This document shows positions 8,336 through 19,233 of a stretch of 64,000 nt of DNA, one piece after another. How positions within the stretch are numbered: position 1 is the stretch's first letter; each line of letters starts with the position of its first letter. The position numbers were made by a program, and so were the translations under genes. The notes under the pieces were generated by a model. The model had not been told where the DNA came from. It saw nothing but the letters and a program-made list of their open reading frames with translations, and ran no database searches. Origin of the DNA: Serratia fonticola (GTDB lineage: Bacteria > Pseudomonadota > Gammaproteobacteria > Enterobacterales > Enterobacteriaceae); NCBI RefSeq assembly GCF_001006005.1, contig NZ_CP011254.1, forward strand, positions 620,001 to 684,000, in the 5' to 3' direction.

Positions 8336-9237
8336 GAGCCGGTCTCCTGCGCCTGCTCCAGCAAGCGGCAAAAACGCATGGCTGACAGCGTGGCACCGTA
8401 GAACCACACCGCTGGCACCTGCCGCAGTTGTCCCTGGCGGATAAACGGCAAGGCCTGCCACAACGGCGTCTTGCTGACCTTATCCATCATGGCTTGATTA
8501 CCATGATCGAGATAAATCGCTCGCGCATTTTTTATTGTCGCCAGACGTTCTATCCCCACCACCGAAGTTCCCCAGAAGTTAGTTTCCCCCTGCCAGGCAT
8601 TCTCGATGCCTAGCTGATCCATCACTTCCTGAAACAGACTCTTCTGGCCGATGACCAACACGTGCCGAGGATCGAGCAAAGAAAACAGCAGCAGCGGTTG
8701 TTGCCGGTACCCCGCCAGGCGGTTACGCGCCTCTAGCATGAAAGCATCAAACTGTTGCAGATGTTGGGTAGCCCGCGCCTCCAGACCTATCCGCTGTGCC
8801 AATTGCAGCAACGAGTTTTTGCCCACGGTGAGCGGTTTACCGCTACCGTCGTTAAAGCCAAACTCCATGGTCGGGCCGATAGGCTGCAGTTTTTGTGGCG
8901 AAGGACCATAGCCTTTGGAAAGCAGGATCAGAGAAGGTTTGAGCTGTTGCAACAGCTCCAGATTAGGTTCGGTACGTTGACCGACGTCGATCACCGAGTC
9001 CGGCAACCGAGGGTCTTGTACCCACAGGTTGTAGTTGTGGATATCGGCAACCGCCTGCGGCATCACGCCCAGTGCGATCAACAGCTCGACCGGTAGCCAC
9101 TCCAATGCCGCGATGCGGGTGATATCGGGCAAATCTGTCGCTCGCGACGGTAAAGAGAACAGCAGAGGCGATAATGCCATCGCCGTTAATAAACGCCGGC
9201 GCAGCGGATCATGATGAAAATCGGCAGAGGTAGGCAT
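8332..9237 (-). CDS. fhuD: Ferric hydroxamate-binding periplasmic protein FhuD
   Basis: Periplasmic component that captures ferrichrome after FhuA and hands it to FhuB. The protein is 301 aa. The N-terminus has a twin-arginine-like signal (PLRRRLLTAMALS) with a hydrophobic core and a likely cut near SRA-T. The mature part is a TroA-type binding protein with the characteristic LEWLPVELLIALGVMP and WGTSVVGIERLA stretches. The start at 9237 overlaps the fhuC stop by one base, and the stop overlaps the fhuB start, so translation of the operon is tightly coupled. Confidence 0.95.
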   Translation of the reverse strand: MPTSADFHHDPLRRRLLTAMALSPLLFSLPSRATDLPDITRIAALEWLPVELLIALGVMPQAVADIHNYNLWVQDPRLPDSVIDVGQRTEPNLELLQQLKPSLILLSKGYGPSPQKLQPIGPTMEFGFNDGSGKPLTVGKNSLLQLAQRIGLEARATQHLQQFDAFMLEARNRLAGYRQQPLLLFSLLDPRHVLVIGQKSLFQEVMDQLGIENAWQGETNFWGTSVVGIERLATIKNARAIYLDHGNQAMMDKVSKTPLWQALPFIRQGQLRQVPAVWFYGATLSAMRFCRLLEQAQETGS

Positions 9238-10034
9238 TAATAAACGAAGCTCACTGGTGCACCGCCACTTGGATGCGGCAATATGCCCATCGGGATGCCG
9301 TAGATCTGTTCCAGCACCGGCCCTTGCATCAGCTCAAGCGATGACCCCTGGGCAATCATTTCGCCACCGCGTAACGCCACCAGATGGTCGCAATACCGAG
9401 CCGCCATGTTGATGTCATGCAGCACTGCAATCACCGTCAGGCCGCGCTCATGGCTCAGGCGTTGGATCAACGCCAGCACTTCAACCTGATGAGCAATATC
9501 CAACGCCGAAGTCGGTTCATCCAGCAACAAACAACGGCTGTCCTGCGCGACCATCATCGCCAGCCAGGCCCGTTGACGTTCCCCCCCGGAGAGGCTATCT
9601 ACCAGGCGGTTGGCAAAGGGTTTGAGCCCCACCAGCCCGATCGCCTCTTCTACCAGCTCGCGATCGCCAGCCTTGAAACGGCCTAACGCGCCATGCCACG
9701 GGTAGCGGCCGATGGCGACCAATTCGCGCACCGTCATCCCTTCCGCTGCGGGCAATTGCTGCGGCAGATAGGCTACTTGGCGAGCGAAGGCTTTGCTATC
9801 CCATTGGCCCAGCGGTTGCCCGTTAAGCAGCGCCTGGCCGGAGGTAGGATTTTGGTGACGACCGAGGATTTTCAGCAGCGTGGATTTGCCGGAGCCATTA
9901 TGCCCAATCAATCCACACACTTTGCCTTGAGGGAAAGCCAATGACAGCGGCTGTAACAGCACCCGCCCTGGCACGGCAAAGCTCACGCGGTCGAGCTGGA
10001 ACGTAGCATCGCGATTAAGGTGTTTATCCTGCAT
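9237..10034 (-). CDS. fhuC: Ferric hydroxamate ABC transporter ATPase FhuC
   Basis: Cytoplasmic ATPase that powers hydroxamate siderophore import. The protein is 265 aa, the same as E. coli FhuC. It has Walker A (GHNGSGKST), the Q-loop region AYLPQQLP, the ABC signature (SLSGGERQRAW), Walker B (CLLLDEPTSALD) and the H-loop (AVLHDINMA). ATG 10034 was chosen; the frame opens upstream only with a TTG at 10061, and MQDKH matches the family N-terminus. It follows fhuA by 47 bp. Confidence 0.95.
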   Translation of the reverse strand: MQDKHLNRDATFQLDRVSFAVPGRVLLQPLSLAFPQGKVCGLIGHNGSGKSTLLKILGRHQNPTSGQALLNGQPLGQWDSKAFARQVAYLPQQLPAAEGMTVRELVAIGRYPWHGALGRFKAGDRELVEEAIGLVGLKPFANRLVDSLSGGERQRAWLAMMVAQDSRCLLLDEPTSALDIAHQVEVLALIQRLSHERGLTVIAVLHDINMAARYCDHLVALRGGEMIAQGSSLELMQGPVLEQIYGIPMGILPHPSGGAPVSFVY

Positions 10035-10081
10035 AGGCCCTGCTTGGCGGGGAGCGACCAAAGGCCGCTCCCGGTAGCCGA

Positions 10082-12283
10082 TTAGAAACTGAAGGTTGCC
10101 GTGGCGACCACTTGACGTTCTGCACCCCAGAAGCAGCCATAGGTGGCGAAACAGCTAGAGACATACTCTTTATCAAACAGGTTGTTAACGTTAAGCGCTA
10201 CGGAAGAACCTGGCAGGTTGAAGCGTGCCAAATCATATTTGATCACGGTATTCCACACGGTGTAGTCCGGCACTTTGAAGGTGTTGGCTTCGTCACCATA
10301 GGTTGAGCCGGTATAACGCACACCCGCGCCCAGCGTCAGGCCACTCAATGCGGTTTCGTGGAAGGTGTAATCCCCCCACAGCGAGGCCATATGCTTAGGA
10401 ATGATCGCTGGCGTATTGCCCTGGTTGGTGGTGTCTTCGGTGTATTCAGCATCGGTATAGGTATAGGACGCCAGCAGGTTGACGTTAGCCGTCAGCGCCG
10501 CTTTGCCTTCCAACTCTACGCCGCGAGAGCGGATCTCCCCGGTTTGCTGCTGGAACCAACCTTTATCGGCATGCTCAACATCCGTGACCAGGTTATTTGA
10601 CTTGGTCAGTTGATAGATGGCAATGGTGGCAGAGACAGGGCGATCTTTTGGCATGTATTTCACGCCAGCTTCATACTGTTCGCCTTTGGAAGGAACGAAG
10701 GCTTTGCCGTCATAACCTGCGCCCACGTTCGGCTCGAAAGATTGCGCGTAACTGACATACGGCGAGATGCCGTTGTCGAACAGATAGTTAAGGCCGATGC
10801 GATTGGTAGACTGGTGATCTTTCTGCTCGCTGTAGGGGATCGTAGCCATGTCGGTGCGATCCTCAACGGTGCTCTTAGCCCAGTCATAGCGCGTACCGGC
10901 TGTCAGGATCCATTGGTTCCACTCGGCCTGTTCCTGCAGGTAAATACCCACCTGCCGTTGACCATTGACCTTACTGGTTGGGTTTAACGTCCCCTTGGTA
11001 TAATTACCAAACTGCGGGTTTGCCAGATCCAGTGGACTGGCCACGCCCCAGCCGCCCTGAATATCGTTACTCATGCGCATAAAATCTACGCCAGCCAGCA
11101 ACGTATGATCCACACGGCCAGTAGCAAACTTGGCCTGGCCTTGGGTATCGACGCTGAAGTTATTCAGGCGCTCATCCGAAGCGATATAGTTACGGTTGAG
11201 GGTCGTGTTGTCGGCGTTTACGCCAGTGCCATAGATATTGTTCTGGTTGGTATGCAACTGCATATAACGCAGGTTCTGGCGTACGGCCCAGGTATCATCG
11301 AAATCATGAGAGAAGCTGTAACCAAACATGCGCGTCTGGCGCGAATAGAAGTTACTCTTTTCGCCTTCGTTGAAGTTGGTTGGCAGTTTGCCATAAGGCG
11401 CGTTGACCACCGTTCCCTGCATCGGCAACCAGCCGTAGTAGCCGAGGTTAGGATCGTTTTGCAGGTAAGAATACAGCGTCAGGTTGGTATGCTCATCGGG
11501 CTGCCAACTGAATGAAGGCGCAATGGTATAGCGTTTTTCCTTGGCCATCTCCTGCTGAGCGTCAGCGTCTTTGGCCAACCCGGTCAGGCGGAAGGAATAC
11601 TTGCCGTCATCATCCAACGCATTGCTGAAATCAAAGCCAGTCTGGAACAGGTTATCTGTACCCATTTTAAATTGGATTTCTTTCAGCGGTTCCGTGGTTG
11701 GGCGCTTGCTGATCAGCGAGATAATCCCACCCGGGCTGCTTTTACCGTAAAGCACGGAAGAAGGCCCGCGCAGCACTTCGGCCCGCTCCAGGAAATAAGG
11801 ATCGATTACGGCTTCGTTAAAATAGTCGCCTTGCAGCTTCAAACCGTCCAGATAGATATTCTGGTTGACCGAGCCAAAACCACGAATATAAACCGCATCA
11901 TAGACGTTGGAGCTGCCGCGGCTGCCCACCATCACACCAGGGGTGAAGCCTAACGCTTCTTTCACCGAGGAAGGCTGCATAACGTCCATTTGTTCACGCG
12001 TGACCACAGACACCGATTGAGGGGTCTTCACCAACGGCGTATCCGTTTTGGTGCCGGTCGCGCTGCGTTTCGCCACGATGGTGCCCACTGGGCCCCAGGC
12101 GCTTTCCTGTGAAGCACCACCGCTGCCGCCCCCTACCACCGTAATAGTATCGGCATCCGCGGCAGCCGTCGTCTGAGCTGCAACCGCAGGCAAGGTTAGC
12201 GTAGCCGCGATCGTGGCAGCCAAAACGCTTACGGGGAACAAGCCTGATTTGGCCGGTGATGAGGAATGACGCTTGGTCGGCAT
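10082..12283 (-). CDS. fhuA: TonB-dependent ferrichrome receptor FhuA
   Basis: Outer-membrane gated channel for ferrichrome-type siderophores. The protein is 733 aa. A signal peptide of about 35 residues ends at AVAA; then comes a TonB-box-like DTITVVG, a plug domain (about residues 85-195, with TPQSVSVVTREQM and YIRGFG), and a 22-strand barrel ending in the typical C-terminal Phe (ATATFSF). A Fur-like box precedes it at 12321-12340, matching iron repression. First gene of fhuACDB. FhuA is also a phage and colicin receptor in E. coli; the surface loops here look quite different, so such specificity cannot be read from the sequence. Confidence 0.93.
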   Translation of the reverse strand: MPTKRHSSSPAKSGLFPVSVLAATIAATLTLPAVAAQTTAAADADTITVVGGGSGGASQESAWGPVGTIVAKRSATGTKTDTPLVKTPQSVSVVTREQMDVMQPSSVKEALGFTPGVMVGSRGSSNVYDAVYIRGFGSVNQNIYLDGLKLQGDYFNEAVIDPYFLERAEVLRGPSSVLYGKSSPGGIISLISKRPTTEPLKEIQFKMGTDNLFQTGFDFSNALDDDGKYSFRLTGLAKDADAQQEMAKEKRYTIAPSFSWQPDEHTNLTLYSYLQNDPNLGYYGWLPMQGTVVNAPYGKLPTNFNEGEKSNFYSRQTRMFGYSFSHDFDDTWAVRQNLRYMQLHTNQNNIYGTGVNADNTTLNRNYIASDERLNNFSVDTQGQAKFATGRVDHTLLAGVDFMRMSNDIQGGWGVASPLDLANPQFGNYTKGTLNPTSKVNGQRQVGIYLQEQAEWNQWILTAGTRYDWAKSTVEDRTDMATIPYSEQKDHQSTNRIGLNYLFDNGISPYVSYAQSFEPNVGAGYDGKAFVPSKGEQYEAGVKYMPKDRPVSATIAIYQLTKSNNLVTDVEHADKGWFQQQTGEIRSRGVELEGKAALTANVNLLASYTYTDAEYTEDTTNQGNTPAIIPKHMASLWGDYTFHETALSGLTLGAGVRYTGSTYGDEANTFKVPDYTVWNTVIKYDLARFNLPGSSVALNVNNLFDKEYVSSCFATYGCFWGAERQVVATATFSF

Positions 12284-12320
12284 GTCTGGTTTCTCTGATG
12301 TGATTTGATAACGAATGTGA

Positions 12321-12340
12321 ACGATAATAATTATTATAAG
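12321..12340. promoter_or_regulatory. Fur box upstream of fhuA
   Basis: GATAATAATTATTAT (12323-12337) closely resembles the Fur consensus GATAATGATAATCATTATC. It lies about 40 bp before the fhuA start, where bound Fur would cover the promoter. Confidence 0.75.
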
Positions 12341-12460
12341 CGCGGCATTTTATGCAGAAGGCTAGCGGAACTGCAAGCGTATTTCGGCCGTAAAAAAGCT
12401 ATGGGATTGGTGTGGTAACCGCATTAACAGAGTGGAAATAAAACCAACAACACAGAAAGG

Positions 12461-12488
12461 AAAGCCCGTAACAGAACGCTACGGGCTT
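12461..12488 (-). terminator. mrcB terminator
   Basis: A perfect 9-bp stem (AAGCCCGTA with TACGGGCTT, 9-nt loop) followed on the minus strand by TCCTTTCTGT, 52 bp after the mrcB stop. Confidence 0.6.
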
Positions 12489-12539
12489 GATAACACAGTA
12501 AAATCAAATGATAAATATGCTTAACATAACGGCTGGGGT

Positions 12540-15041
12540 TTATTTGCCAAACATATCTTTTATCCAGCCAGCAACGCCATCGGCATCTTTCTGTTCGCCG
12601 GCTTGCTGCTGTTGAGTTTGTTGCTGCTCGGCCTGGCTTGCCTGGCATAGCCCCTGCGGGTTTTCAGTCCAAACCGGGATGGTGCGCCAACTGCTGCCAC
12701 CACAGATAAAGTTACCGGCAGAATCAATCCCCATCTGGCTAATGCCTTCCGGTTGTTGCAGCTTCAGCACCAGCGGCGTCTGGTTTTCCAGATAGCGGCG
12801 ATACAGCGTCAAAGCACCGTTGGCACCTGTCAATTTGGCTGGGCCGTTATTGTCACGCCCTACCCAGGCAATCGCCACTTCCTTACCGTCGATACCGGCA
12901 AACCAGCTGTCACGCAGATCGTTAGTGGTACCGGTTTTAGCGGCCAGGTTGTAATTAGGGAACTTGACCGACAGCGAACGTGAAGTCCCGCGTGCCACAC
13001 CCTGCTGCATAGCATACAGCGTCAGGTAAGCCGCCTGTGCTGGCACCATACGTTCCGCCTGCGGGAAGCTCTGATACAACGCGGTGCCGTCTTCCGCGAT
13101 CACTGAACGCACGGCAGACAGCGGCGCGCGGTTACCCCCACTGGCGATGGTCTGGTATTCCTGTGCTACTTCCATCGGCGTCAGGCCGATGGCCCCCAGC
13201 AACATGGAAGGCACCGGAGTGATCGCCGATTTAGGAATACCCAACTTTTGCAGGGTCGCGCTGATCTGATCCAGCCCTACCGACATCCCCAGGTTGACCG
13301 TTGGCACGTTGAGCGAGTTGGCCAACGCATCCACCAGCATCACCCGGCCACGGAACTGGCGATCGTAGTTATTCGGCTGCCACGAACTGCCATTAGACAG
13401 TTTGATCGACAGCGGCTGATCGGCCAGCCAGGTATTGAGCCGATACTTATCCGGTTCCGACAGCGCGGTCAGATAGGTTGGCGGCTTGGCCAGTGACCCA
13501 ACCAGACGGCGCGCCTGCAGCGCACGGTTAAAACCGGCAAACTGAGGATCGGCACCGCCCACCATGGCGCGAACCTCTCCGGTGAAGCGATCGACAATTA
13601 CCATCGCCGCTTCCAGATCGTTCACATGACGCGCAGCGCGCAGAGCTGGGATACCGTCTTCCACTGCCTTCTCGGCCGCATCCTGTGAAACCGGATCCAG
13701 CGTAGTGAAGATCTTCACGCCGGAAAGATCGTTAACCTTGTCACCCAGCTTGGCCTGCAACTCCTGACGCACCAGTTGCATAAACGCAGGCTGCGGTGAA
13801 ATCACCCCACCTTTCGGCTGTACGCCCAGCGGGCGAGCGCTCAGCATGTTATACAGCTCAGCGTCGATCACCCCCTGGTTCTGTAACAGCTTGAGCACCA
13901 GGTTACGACGCTCCAGCGCCAACTTTGGGTTACGCCAAGGGTTATACAGCGAGGCCCCTTTCACCATGCCCACCAACAGCGCCTGCTGATCCAGGCTCAG
14001 TTCATCGACCGGGCGACCAAAGTAGTACAGGCTGGCCAACGGGAAGCCACGGATCTGATCGCTGCCGCTCTGGCCGAGATACACCTCGTTCAGATACAGC
14101 TCCAGAATACGGTCTTTGCTATAACGGTAATCTACCAGCAAAGCCATGTAGGCTTCGTTGGCCTTACGCCACAGCGAACGCTCGTTGGTCAGGAACAGGT
14201 TTTTTACCAGTTGCTGAGTCAAGGTACTGCCCCCCTGCACCGCACGCCCTGCGGTCAGGTTGGCCACCACCGCACGGCCAATGGAGTAGAAGCTGATACC
14301 ATCATGCTCGTAGAAATGGCGGTCTTCGGTAGCGATTAGCGTGTCGACCAGCAGGTCTGGGAAACCAGAGCGCGGTACAAACAGGCGTTGCTCGCCATTC
14401 GGCGATTGCAGCATGGTGATCAGGCGCGGATCGAGGCGGAAGAAGCCAAAGTTACGCTGATTTTCCATGTTGACGATTTTCGCCAGACCATTGTTTTGGA
14501 AATCGAGGCGAGCGTGGATCTGGCCTTCTTTGCCATCCGGGAAATCAAACGGGCGGCGCAGCATCTCGATGCTGTTGGCCTGCACGGTAAACTCCCCAGG
14601 CCGGGTCATGCGGCTGACCTGGCGATATTGCATCCCCTCCAGCAGGGCGACCATTTCCTTTTTGCTATACGGCATGCCCGGCTCAAGGTTAACCATGCGG
14701 CCATACACCGCCGCCGGTAACTGCCAGACTTTGCCATCGATGCGGCTACGGATCTGGGAATCCAGATAAACACCGTAGATCGCCAGCAGCACCGCAATCA
14801 CCAGGAACAGTTTTATCAGCAGGCCGAGCCAACGGCGCTTTTTACGCGGCGACTTCGCTTTTACCTTTGGCGGCATGCGTTGTTCCTCTTCGTCGTCATC
14901 GTACTCATCATCGTCATACTCATCCTGATACTCGTCTTCTTCATAATCGTCGTCACGTTGACGACGCGCCGCTTTGCGCGGCTGATTACGTTTTGGTTGT
15001 TTGCCTTTGCGCCCGATGGGCTCGCGGTCATCCCCAGCCAT
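12540..15041 (-). CDS. mrcB: Bifunctional penicillin-binding protein 1B
   Basis: PBP1B polymerises lipid II (glycosyltransferase) and crosslinks peptidoglycan (transpeptidase). The protein is 833 aa. A charged cytoplasmic tail with an Asp/Glu/Tyr-rich stretch (about residues 30-55) precedes one membrane span (about 70-95). A UB2H-like region, the GT51 domain (catalytic Glu in [28 protein letters not shown]) and a class A transpeptidase domain follow, with the SxxK motif in SLAKP, SLN and KTGTTN. The C-terminus is Gln-rich and ends in a conserved [14 protein letters not shown] 15041 matches the family start; the frame runs on upstream through an ERIC, which cannot be coding. The neighbours hrpB and fhuA are as in E. 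coli. Confidence 0.96.
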   Translation of the reverse strand: MAGDDREPIGRKGKQPKRNQPRKAARRQRDDDYEEDEYQDEYDDDEYDDDEEEQRMPPKVKAKSPRKKRRWLGLLIKLFLVIAVLLAIYGVYLDSQIRSRIDGKVWQLPAAVYGRMVNLEPGMPYSKKEMVALLEGMQYRQVSRMTRPGEFTVQANSIEMLRRPFDFPDGKEGQIHARLDFQNNGLAKIVNMENQRNFGFFRLDPRLITMLQSPNGEQRLFVPRSGFPDLLVDTLIATEDRHFYEHDGISFYSIGRAVVANLTAGRAVQGGSTLTQQLVKNLFLTNERSLWRKANEAYMALLVDYRYSKDRILELYLNEVYLGQSGSDQIRGFPLASLYYFGRPVDELSLDQQALLVGMVKGASLYNPWRNPKLALERRNLVLKLLQNQGVIDAELYNMLSARPLGVQPKGGVISPQPAFMQLVRQELQAKLGDKVNDLSGVKIFTTLDPVSQDAAEKAVEDGIPALRAARHVNDLEAAMVIVDRFTGEVRAMVGGADPQFAGFNRALQARRLVGSLAKPPTYLTALSEPDKYRLNTWLADQPLSIKLSNGSSWQPNNYDRQFRGRVMLVDALANSLNVPTVNLGMSVGLDQISATLQKLGIPKSAITPVPSMLLGAIGLTPMEVAQEYQTIASGGNRAPLSAVRSVIAEDGTALYQSFPQAERMVPAQAAYLTLYAMQQGVARGTSRSLSVKFPNYNLAAKTGTTNDLRDSWFAGIDGKEVAIAWVGRDNNGPAKLTGANGALTLYRRYLENQTPLVLKLQQPEGISQMGIDSAGNFICGGSSWRTIPVWTENPQGLCQASQAEQQQTQQQQAGEQKDADGVAGWIKDMFGK

Positions 15042-15070
15042 TGCGGTTCTTCTCCACGCTTGCTGCAATT

Positions 15071-15196
15071 TATACCCTATGGATTTCAAGCTGCGGCTAG
15101 GCGACAAACTATCTCATCCCCAGGAGCTTACTTTTGGGTAAGTGACTGGGGTGAGTTAGTGCAGGTAACAACGCTGCAGCTTGAAAGACGACGGGT
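15071..15196. repeat. ERIC element 2
   Basis: A 126-bp ERIC in the hrpB-mrcB gap, from TATACCC to ACGGGT, with the core CCCCAGGAGCTTAC / GTAAGTGACTGGGG. It begins 30 bp before the mrcB start codon, so it lies in the mrcB leader or promoter. Confidence 0.93.
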
Positions 15197-15261
15197 CCGT
15201 TATTTTGTCGCTTAATCTGTGCCTATGTTGCCGGGCTGAACAGAAGAAACATCTGAATTCG

Positions 15262-17712
15262 TTACTGGTATTTCTTGGTGCGCCTGGTGGGGGCGGTATT
15301 AGCCGGATCGTCTGGCCATACGTGTTTGGGATAGCGCCCCTTCATTTCCTTTTGCACCTCGCGGTACGCCCCTTGCCAGAAGGCGGCCAGATCGCCGGTG
15401 ATCTGCAATGGCCGGTGCGCCGGAGAGAGTAACTCAAGCACCACCGGGATGCGACCCTCAGCCAACGTTGGGCTACGCTGCTCACCAAACATCTCCTGTA
15501 AACGCACCGCCAATACCGGCGGTTTGTCGGCATCGTAGCGGATCGGCAAACGGCTACCGGTCGGCACAGCATAATGAGTTGGCAGGGCATTATCCAGCCG
15601 TTGCTTTTGCTGCCAGTCTAACCGGCGGGCCAAGGCTTCAGCGATATTGACCTGCTTTAATCCGCGCAGATCGCGAACGCCGCTCAATGACGGCAGCAAC
15701 CAGCTTTCCAGGGAGTCGAGCAACGTCTCGTCATCCACCGGTGGCCAGTCGGCCTCTGGCAACCAACGCTGGGCACAGTGTAAACGCAGGCGCAACTGTT
15801 CGGCAGCAGTGTCCCAATTAAGCACGACCAATCCCTGGGCGCGGACCCAGTTTATCAGTGCCTGTTGCAGTTCCTCTTCCGCCGGTTTGGCCAGCGGCTG
15901 AGCCCGCAGCGTCAAGCGGCCAATCTGTTGGCGCTTCCAGGCCCGCAGGGTGCCCTTTTCCTCATCCCACTCGACGGCTGTCTGGCTACTGACAATCTCG
16001 GGCAACCTCGCCACCAGCGCATCAATTTCGATGGGTAACGCCAGCAGGATACGGGCATCCGGGCTGTTATGGCCTTGCAACAGGCTGGGAATAATCAACC
16101 AGGGAGCACGCGAGAGCGCTTCGTCCTGAGCCATCGCTGCGCCCAGGCCATTGGCCAACAGATAGCGCCCATCCTGCCCGCGCCGTTGAGCGATACGATC
16201 GGCAAATGCCTGCGCCAGCAAAGGAGCGGCCAGATCGGCATCAATCTGCCCACTTTTTTGCGGTAAGCGCTTACTCAATTGCGCCGCCCGGCGTTGCCAA
16301 TGTGGCTGGGGGCGGCTCAGCCAATAACCGATATCCATCTGTCCACTGCGCGGCGGCTCCTCCAGCAAAGCGGCCAACATCGCCGCCGTGGCTAATCCAT
16401 CGGCTCCCATCTTGGCACCGGCACACAGCATAGCCGCCAGTCTGGGATCGCAACCCAACCCGGCCATTTGACGACCAATGGTTGTGAGCTTCTCACCGTC
16501 GTCGATAGCTGCCAGGGTATGTAATAAACGGCGAGCGGCAGCTAATGCGGCCAACGGCGGCCGATCGAGCCAGGTGAGTTGATCCACATCCACACAGCCC
16601 CATTGCAGCAGTTCCAGCCAGAAGCTGGCCAGATCGCTTTGCAGGATCTCCGGCTCGGCATGTTCCGCAGCACGCTCCGCCTGCTCTTTGGCAAACAGAT
16701 GCCAGCAAATTCCCGACTCCAAGCGCCCGGCACGCCCGGCGCGCTGGATCATTGAAGCCTGGCTGATACGCTGGGTGACCAATCGCGTCAGGCCATTACG
16801 GACGTCATAACGTGCTACGCGCTCCAGCCCGCTGTCGACGACCAGACGGATGCCTTCAATGGTCAAACTGGTTTCGGCGATATTGGTCGCCAACACCACT
16901 TTACGCCGACCGTGCTGCGCCGGCTGGATCGCCTTTTGCTGCTGTGCCAACGGCAATGCGCCGTACAGCGGGCAGAGATCGGTATCCGCTGGCACCTCGC
17001 CAATGAGCCGTTCCTGCACGCGGTTAATCTCCGCCACGCCGGGCAGGAATAACAGCAGCGAACCTGATTGCTCAGCCAACAGACGCTTCACCGCCGAGGC
17101 AACGCCATCCTCCAACCGTTGATGGCTTGGCAAAGGTTGGTACTGCCGTTCAACCGGGTAGCTACGCCCTTCCGACACCACCACCGGCGCTTGCGGCAGC
17201 AGTTGCGACAGCCGCGCATTATCCAGCGTCGCGGACATGATCAGCAGTTTCAGATCGTCACGCAGCCCTTGCTGCACATCCAGCAGCAGAGCCAAGGCCA
17301 GATCGGCCTGTAAACTACGCTCGTGGAATTCATCAAGAATAATCAGCGAGACACCCTGCAGTTCGGCGTCCTGCTGCAACATGCGGGTGAGAATGCCCTC
17401 GGTCACCACCTCAAGTCGCGTATGCGGCCCACTTTTGCTCTCGGCACGCATGCGATAGCCCACGGTCTGACCCGGTTCTTCACCCAGCTGTTGCGCCAAA
17501 CGGTAAGCGACGTTTTTTGCCGCCAGCCGCCGTGGCTCCAGCATGATGATACGCCCCGGCAGCCCGGCTTTTGCCAGGATCTGCAACGGCAGCCAGGTGG
17601 ATTTCCCGGCACCGGTGGGGGCATGCAACAACACCTGTGGGGCAGATTGCAGTGCGGCAAGCAGCTCATCAAGAACCGCGCTGACGGGCAGTGAGGACAC
17701 AAAACTCTCCAT
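15262..17712 (-). CDS. hrpB: ATP-dependent RNA helicase-like protein HrpB
   Basis: DEAH-box-type helicase of unclear cellular role. The protein is 816 aa. It has motif I (APTGAGKSTWLP), motif II as DEFH (LIILDEFHERSL), motif III (SATLD), and a C-terminal helicase half with ETSLTIEGI and QRAGRAGR, followed by the HrpB-specific C-terminal domain. ATG 17712 (MESFVSSLPV) matches the family N-terminus better than the ATG at 17766, which would overlap the divergent thpR region. Divergent from thpR with 67 bp between starts. Confidence 0.92.
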   Translation of the reverse strand: MESFVSSLPVSAVLDELLAALQSAPQVLLHAPTGAGKSTWLPLQILAKAGLPGRIIMLEPRRLAAKNVAYRLAQQLGEEPGQTVGYRMRAESKSGPHTRLEVVTEGILTRMLQQDAELQGVSLIILDEFHERSLQADLALALLLDVQQGLRDDLKLLIMSATLDNARLSQLLPQAPVVVSEGRSYPVERQYQPLPSHQRLEDGVASAVKRLLAEQSGSLLLFLPGVAEINRVQERLIGEVPADTDLCPLYGALPLAQQQKAIQPAQHGRRKVVLATNIAETSLTIEGIRLVVDSGLERVARYDVRNGLTRLVTQRISQASMIQRAGRAGRLESGICWHLFAKEQAERAAEHAEPEILQSDLASFWLELLQWGCVDVDQLTWLDRPPLAALAAARRLLHTLAAIDDGEKLTTIGRQMAGLGCDPRLAAMLCAGAKMGADGLATAAMLAALLEEPPRSGQMDIGYWLSRPQPHWQRRAAQLSKRLPQKSGQIDADLAAPLLAQAFADRIAQRRGQDGRYLLANGLGAAMAQDEALSRAPWLIIPSLLQGHNSPDARILLALPIEIDALVARLPEIVSSQTAVEWDEEKGTLRAWKRQQIGRLTLRAQPLAKPAEEELQQALINWVRAQGLVVLNWDTAAEQLRLRLHCAQRWLPEADWPPVDDETLLDSLESWLLPSLSGVRDLRGLKQVNIAEALARRLDWQQKQRLDNALPTHYAVPTGSRLPIRYDADKPPVLAVRLQEMFGEQRSPTLAEGRIPVVLELLSPAHRPLQITGDLAAFWQGAYREVQKEMKGRYPKHVWPDDPANTAPTRRTKKYQ

Positions 17713-17779
17713 GGGGTAGTTAATGGACAGCGCACATTGTAGCATTAGGCTCAGCATTTCATTCATTTACCGGGGTTCC

Positions 17780-18322
17780 ATGTCCAGCTCGCGCCGCCTG
17801 TTCTTCGCCTTGTCGCTACCCGATGCCTTGCAGCAGCAGGTGATCCGCTGGCGGGCCGAGGCATTTAAACCCGAAGATGGCCGCCCGGTGGCCGCCGCCA
17901 ATCTGCATCTGACGCTAGCCTTTCTCGGCGAGGTCAGTGCACAGAAAGAGCTGGCGCTAAAAACGCAGGCCGGGCGTATCACGCAGGCGGGTTTTAGCCT
18001 CAATCTGGACGATCTTGGCCACTGGCCGCGCCCCGGAGTGGTATGGTTGGGCAGCAAACGCCCCCCACGCGCGCTGTTACAGCTGGCGGAATTGCTGCGT
18101 TCGCAAGCGGCCCGCAGCGGCTGTTATCAAAGCCCGATGCCGTTTCATCCCCATATCACGTTATTACGCGCCGCGACCCAGCCGGTCGCTATTCCTCCTG
18201 GCACGCCGGGTTGGCCGTTCAACGCCAGCCATTTCTCTCTCTACCAATCGTCGTTTGAACAGGGCCGTACCCGCTACCACGAATTAGAGCAGTGGCCACT
18301 CGGCCCACAGGATAAATCATGA
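17780..18322 (+). CDS. thpR: RNA 2',3'-cyclic phosphodiesterase ThpR (LigT)
   Basis: 2H phosphoesterase that opens 2',3'-cyclic phosphate ends of RNA; in E. coli it also joins tRNA halves in vitro. The protein is 180 aa. The two HxTx motifs are HLTLAF near residue 44 and HPHITLL near residue 125. GTG/ATG choices upstream were rejected: ATG 17780 ([11 protein letters not shown]) fits the family. Its stop overlaps the sfsA start (ATGA), so the two are translationally coupled. Confidence 0.9.
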   Translation: MSSSRRLFFALSLPDALQQQVIRWRAEAFKPEDGRPVAAANLHLTLAFLGEVSAQKELALKTQAGRITQAGFSLNLDDLGHWPRPGVVWLGSKRPPRALLQLAELLRSQAARSGCYQSPMPFHPHITLLRAATQPVAIPPGTPGWPFNASHFSLYQSSFEQGRTRYHELEQWPLGPQDKS

Positions 18323-19026
18323 TCTTTGACCCACCGCTAAAACCGGCCACGCTCATCAAGCGCTACAAACGTTTTCTGGCCGATGTGATCACCCCCGAAG
18401 GTGAAACCTTTACCCTGCACTGCGCCAACACCGGCGCCATGACCGGCTGTGCTACGCCAGGGGACACCGTTTGGTACTCCACTTCGGACAACGCCAAACG
18501 CAAATATGCCCACAGTTGGGAGCTGACACATACCCAGGCTGGCGACTGGATCTGCGTCAACACCCTGCGCGCCAACACCCTGGTTCGTGAAGCTATTGAA
18601 CAGAATATAATCAGTGAATTATCCGGTTACAGTAAAATCACCGGCGAAGTGAAATATGGCGGCGAAAACAGCCGTATCGATTTGTTATTACAGGCAGAAA
18701 ACCGGGTTGACTGCTATATTGAAGTTAAGTCAGTCACACTATTGCAACATCAACAGGGCTACTTCCCTGATGCCGTAACGCTGAGAGGGCAGAAGCATCT
18801 GCGTGAGTTGCAAAACGTGGTTGAACAAGGGCAGCGGGCGGTGCTGTTCTTTGCCGTGTTACACAGCGGCATCGATCGGGTCACCCCAGCAAATCATATT
18901 GATGAGCATTATGCGGTGCTACTAGCGCAGGTTCAGCAGTTGGGAGTGGAAGTTGTTTGTTACGGGGCAAAATTATCACCTGACGGTATCTCGCTAAGCG
19001 CTAAGTTACCGTTTTTTATTGGCTAG
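18319..19026 (+). CDS. sfsA: DNA-binding sugar fermentation stimulation protein SfsA
   Basis: The protein is 235 aa and aligns along its length with E. coli SfsA, which binds DNA non-specifically and was found through an effect on maltose metabolism. The C-terminal half has a nuclease-like fold with conserved RIDLLL and YIEVKSVTL motifs (the acidic and Lys residues of a PD-(D/E)xK-type site). Its true role is not settled. It sits between thpR and dksA as in E. coli and overlaps thpR by 4 bp. Confidence 0.92.
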   Translation: MIFDPPLKPATLIKRYKRFLADVITPEGETFTLHCANTGAMTGCATPGDTVWYSTSDNAKRKYAHSWELTHTQAGDWICVNTLRANTLVREAIEQNIISELSGYSKITGEVKYGGENSRIDLLLQAENRVDCYIEVKSVTLLQHQQGYFPDAVTLRGQKHLRELQNVVEQGQRAVLFFAVLHSGIDRVTPANHIDEHYAVLLAQVQQLGVEVVCYGAKLSPDGISLSAKLPFFIG

Positions 19027-19233
19027 CGGTGCCGGGCACAAATAAATCGACAACCGGATATTGCTTCGCCAAATACGCCTTCCTTCACACCATTGTCAAG
19101 CAGGCGACAGGAATAATTGCCATCCCTCTTCCCTTCTGTTATTTATAGCGGCCTGTTTTTCCCCCGTATTGGGGATTCGACATACCCTACTAGCATTAAA
19201 GGGTATAGTGCGTGTGTATGTAGGAGAAGCAAT

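Noticed and set aside
15042..15107. Longer N-terminus for mrcB
   Set aside because: It translates part of an ERIC element, and PBP1B proteins begin at [12 protein letters not shown].
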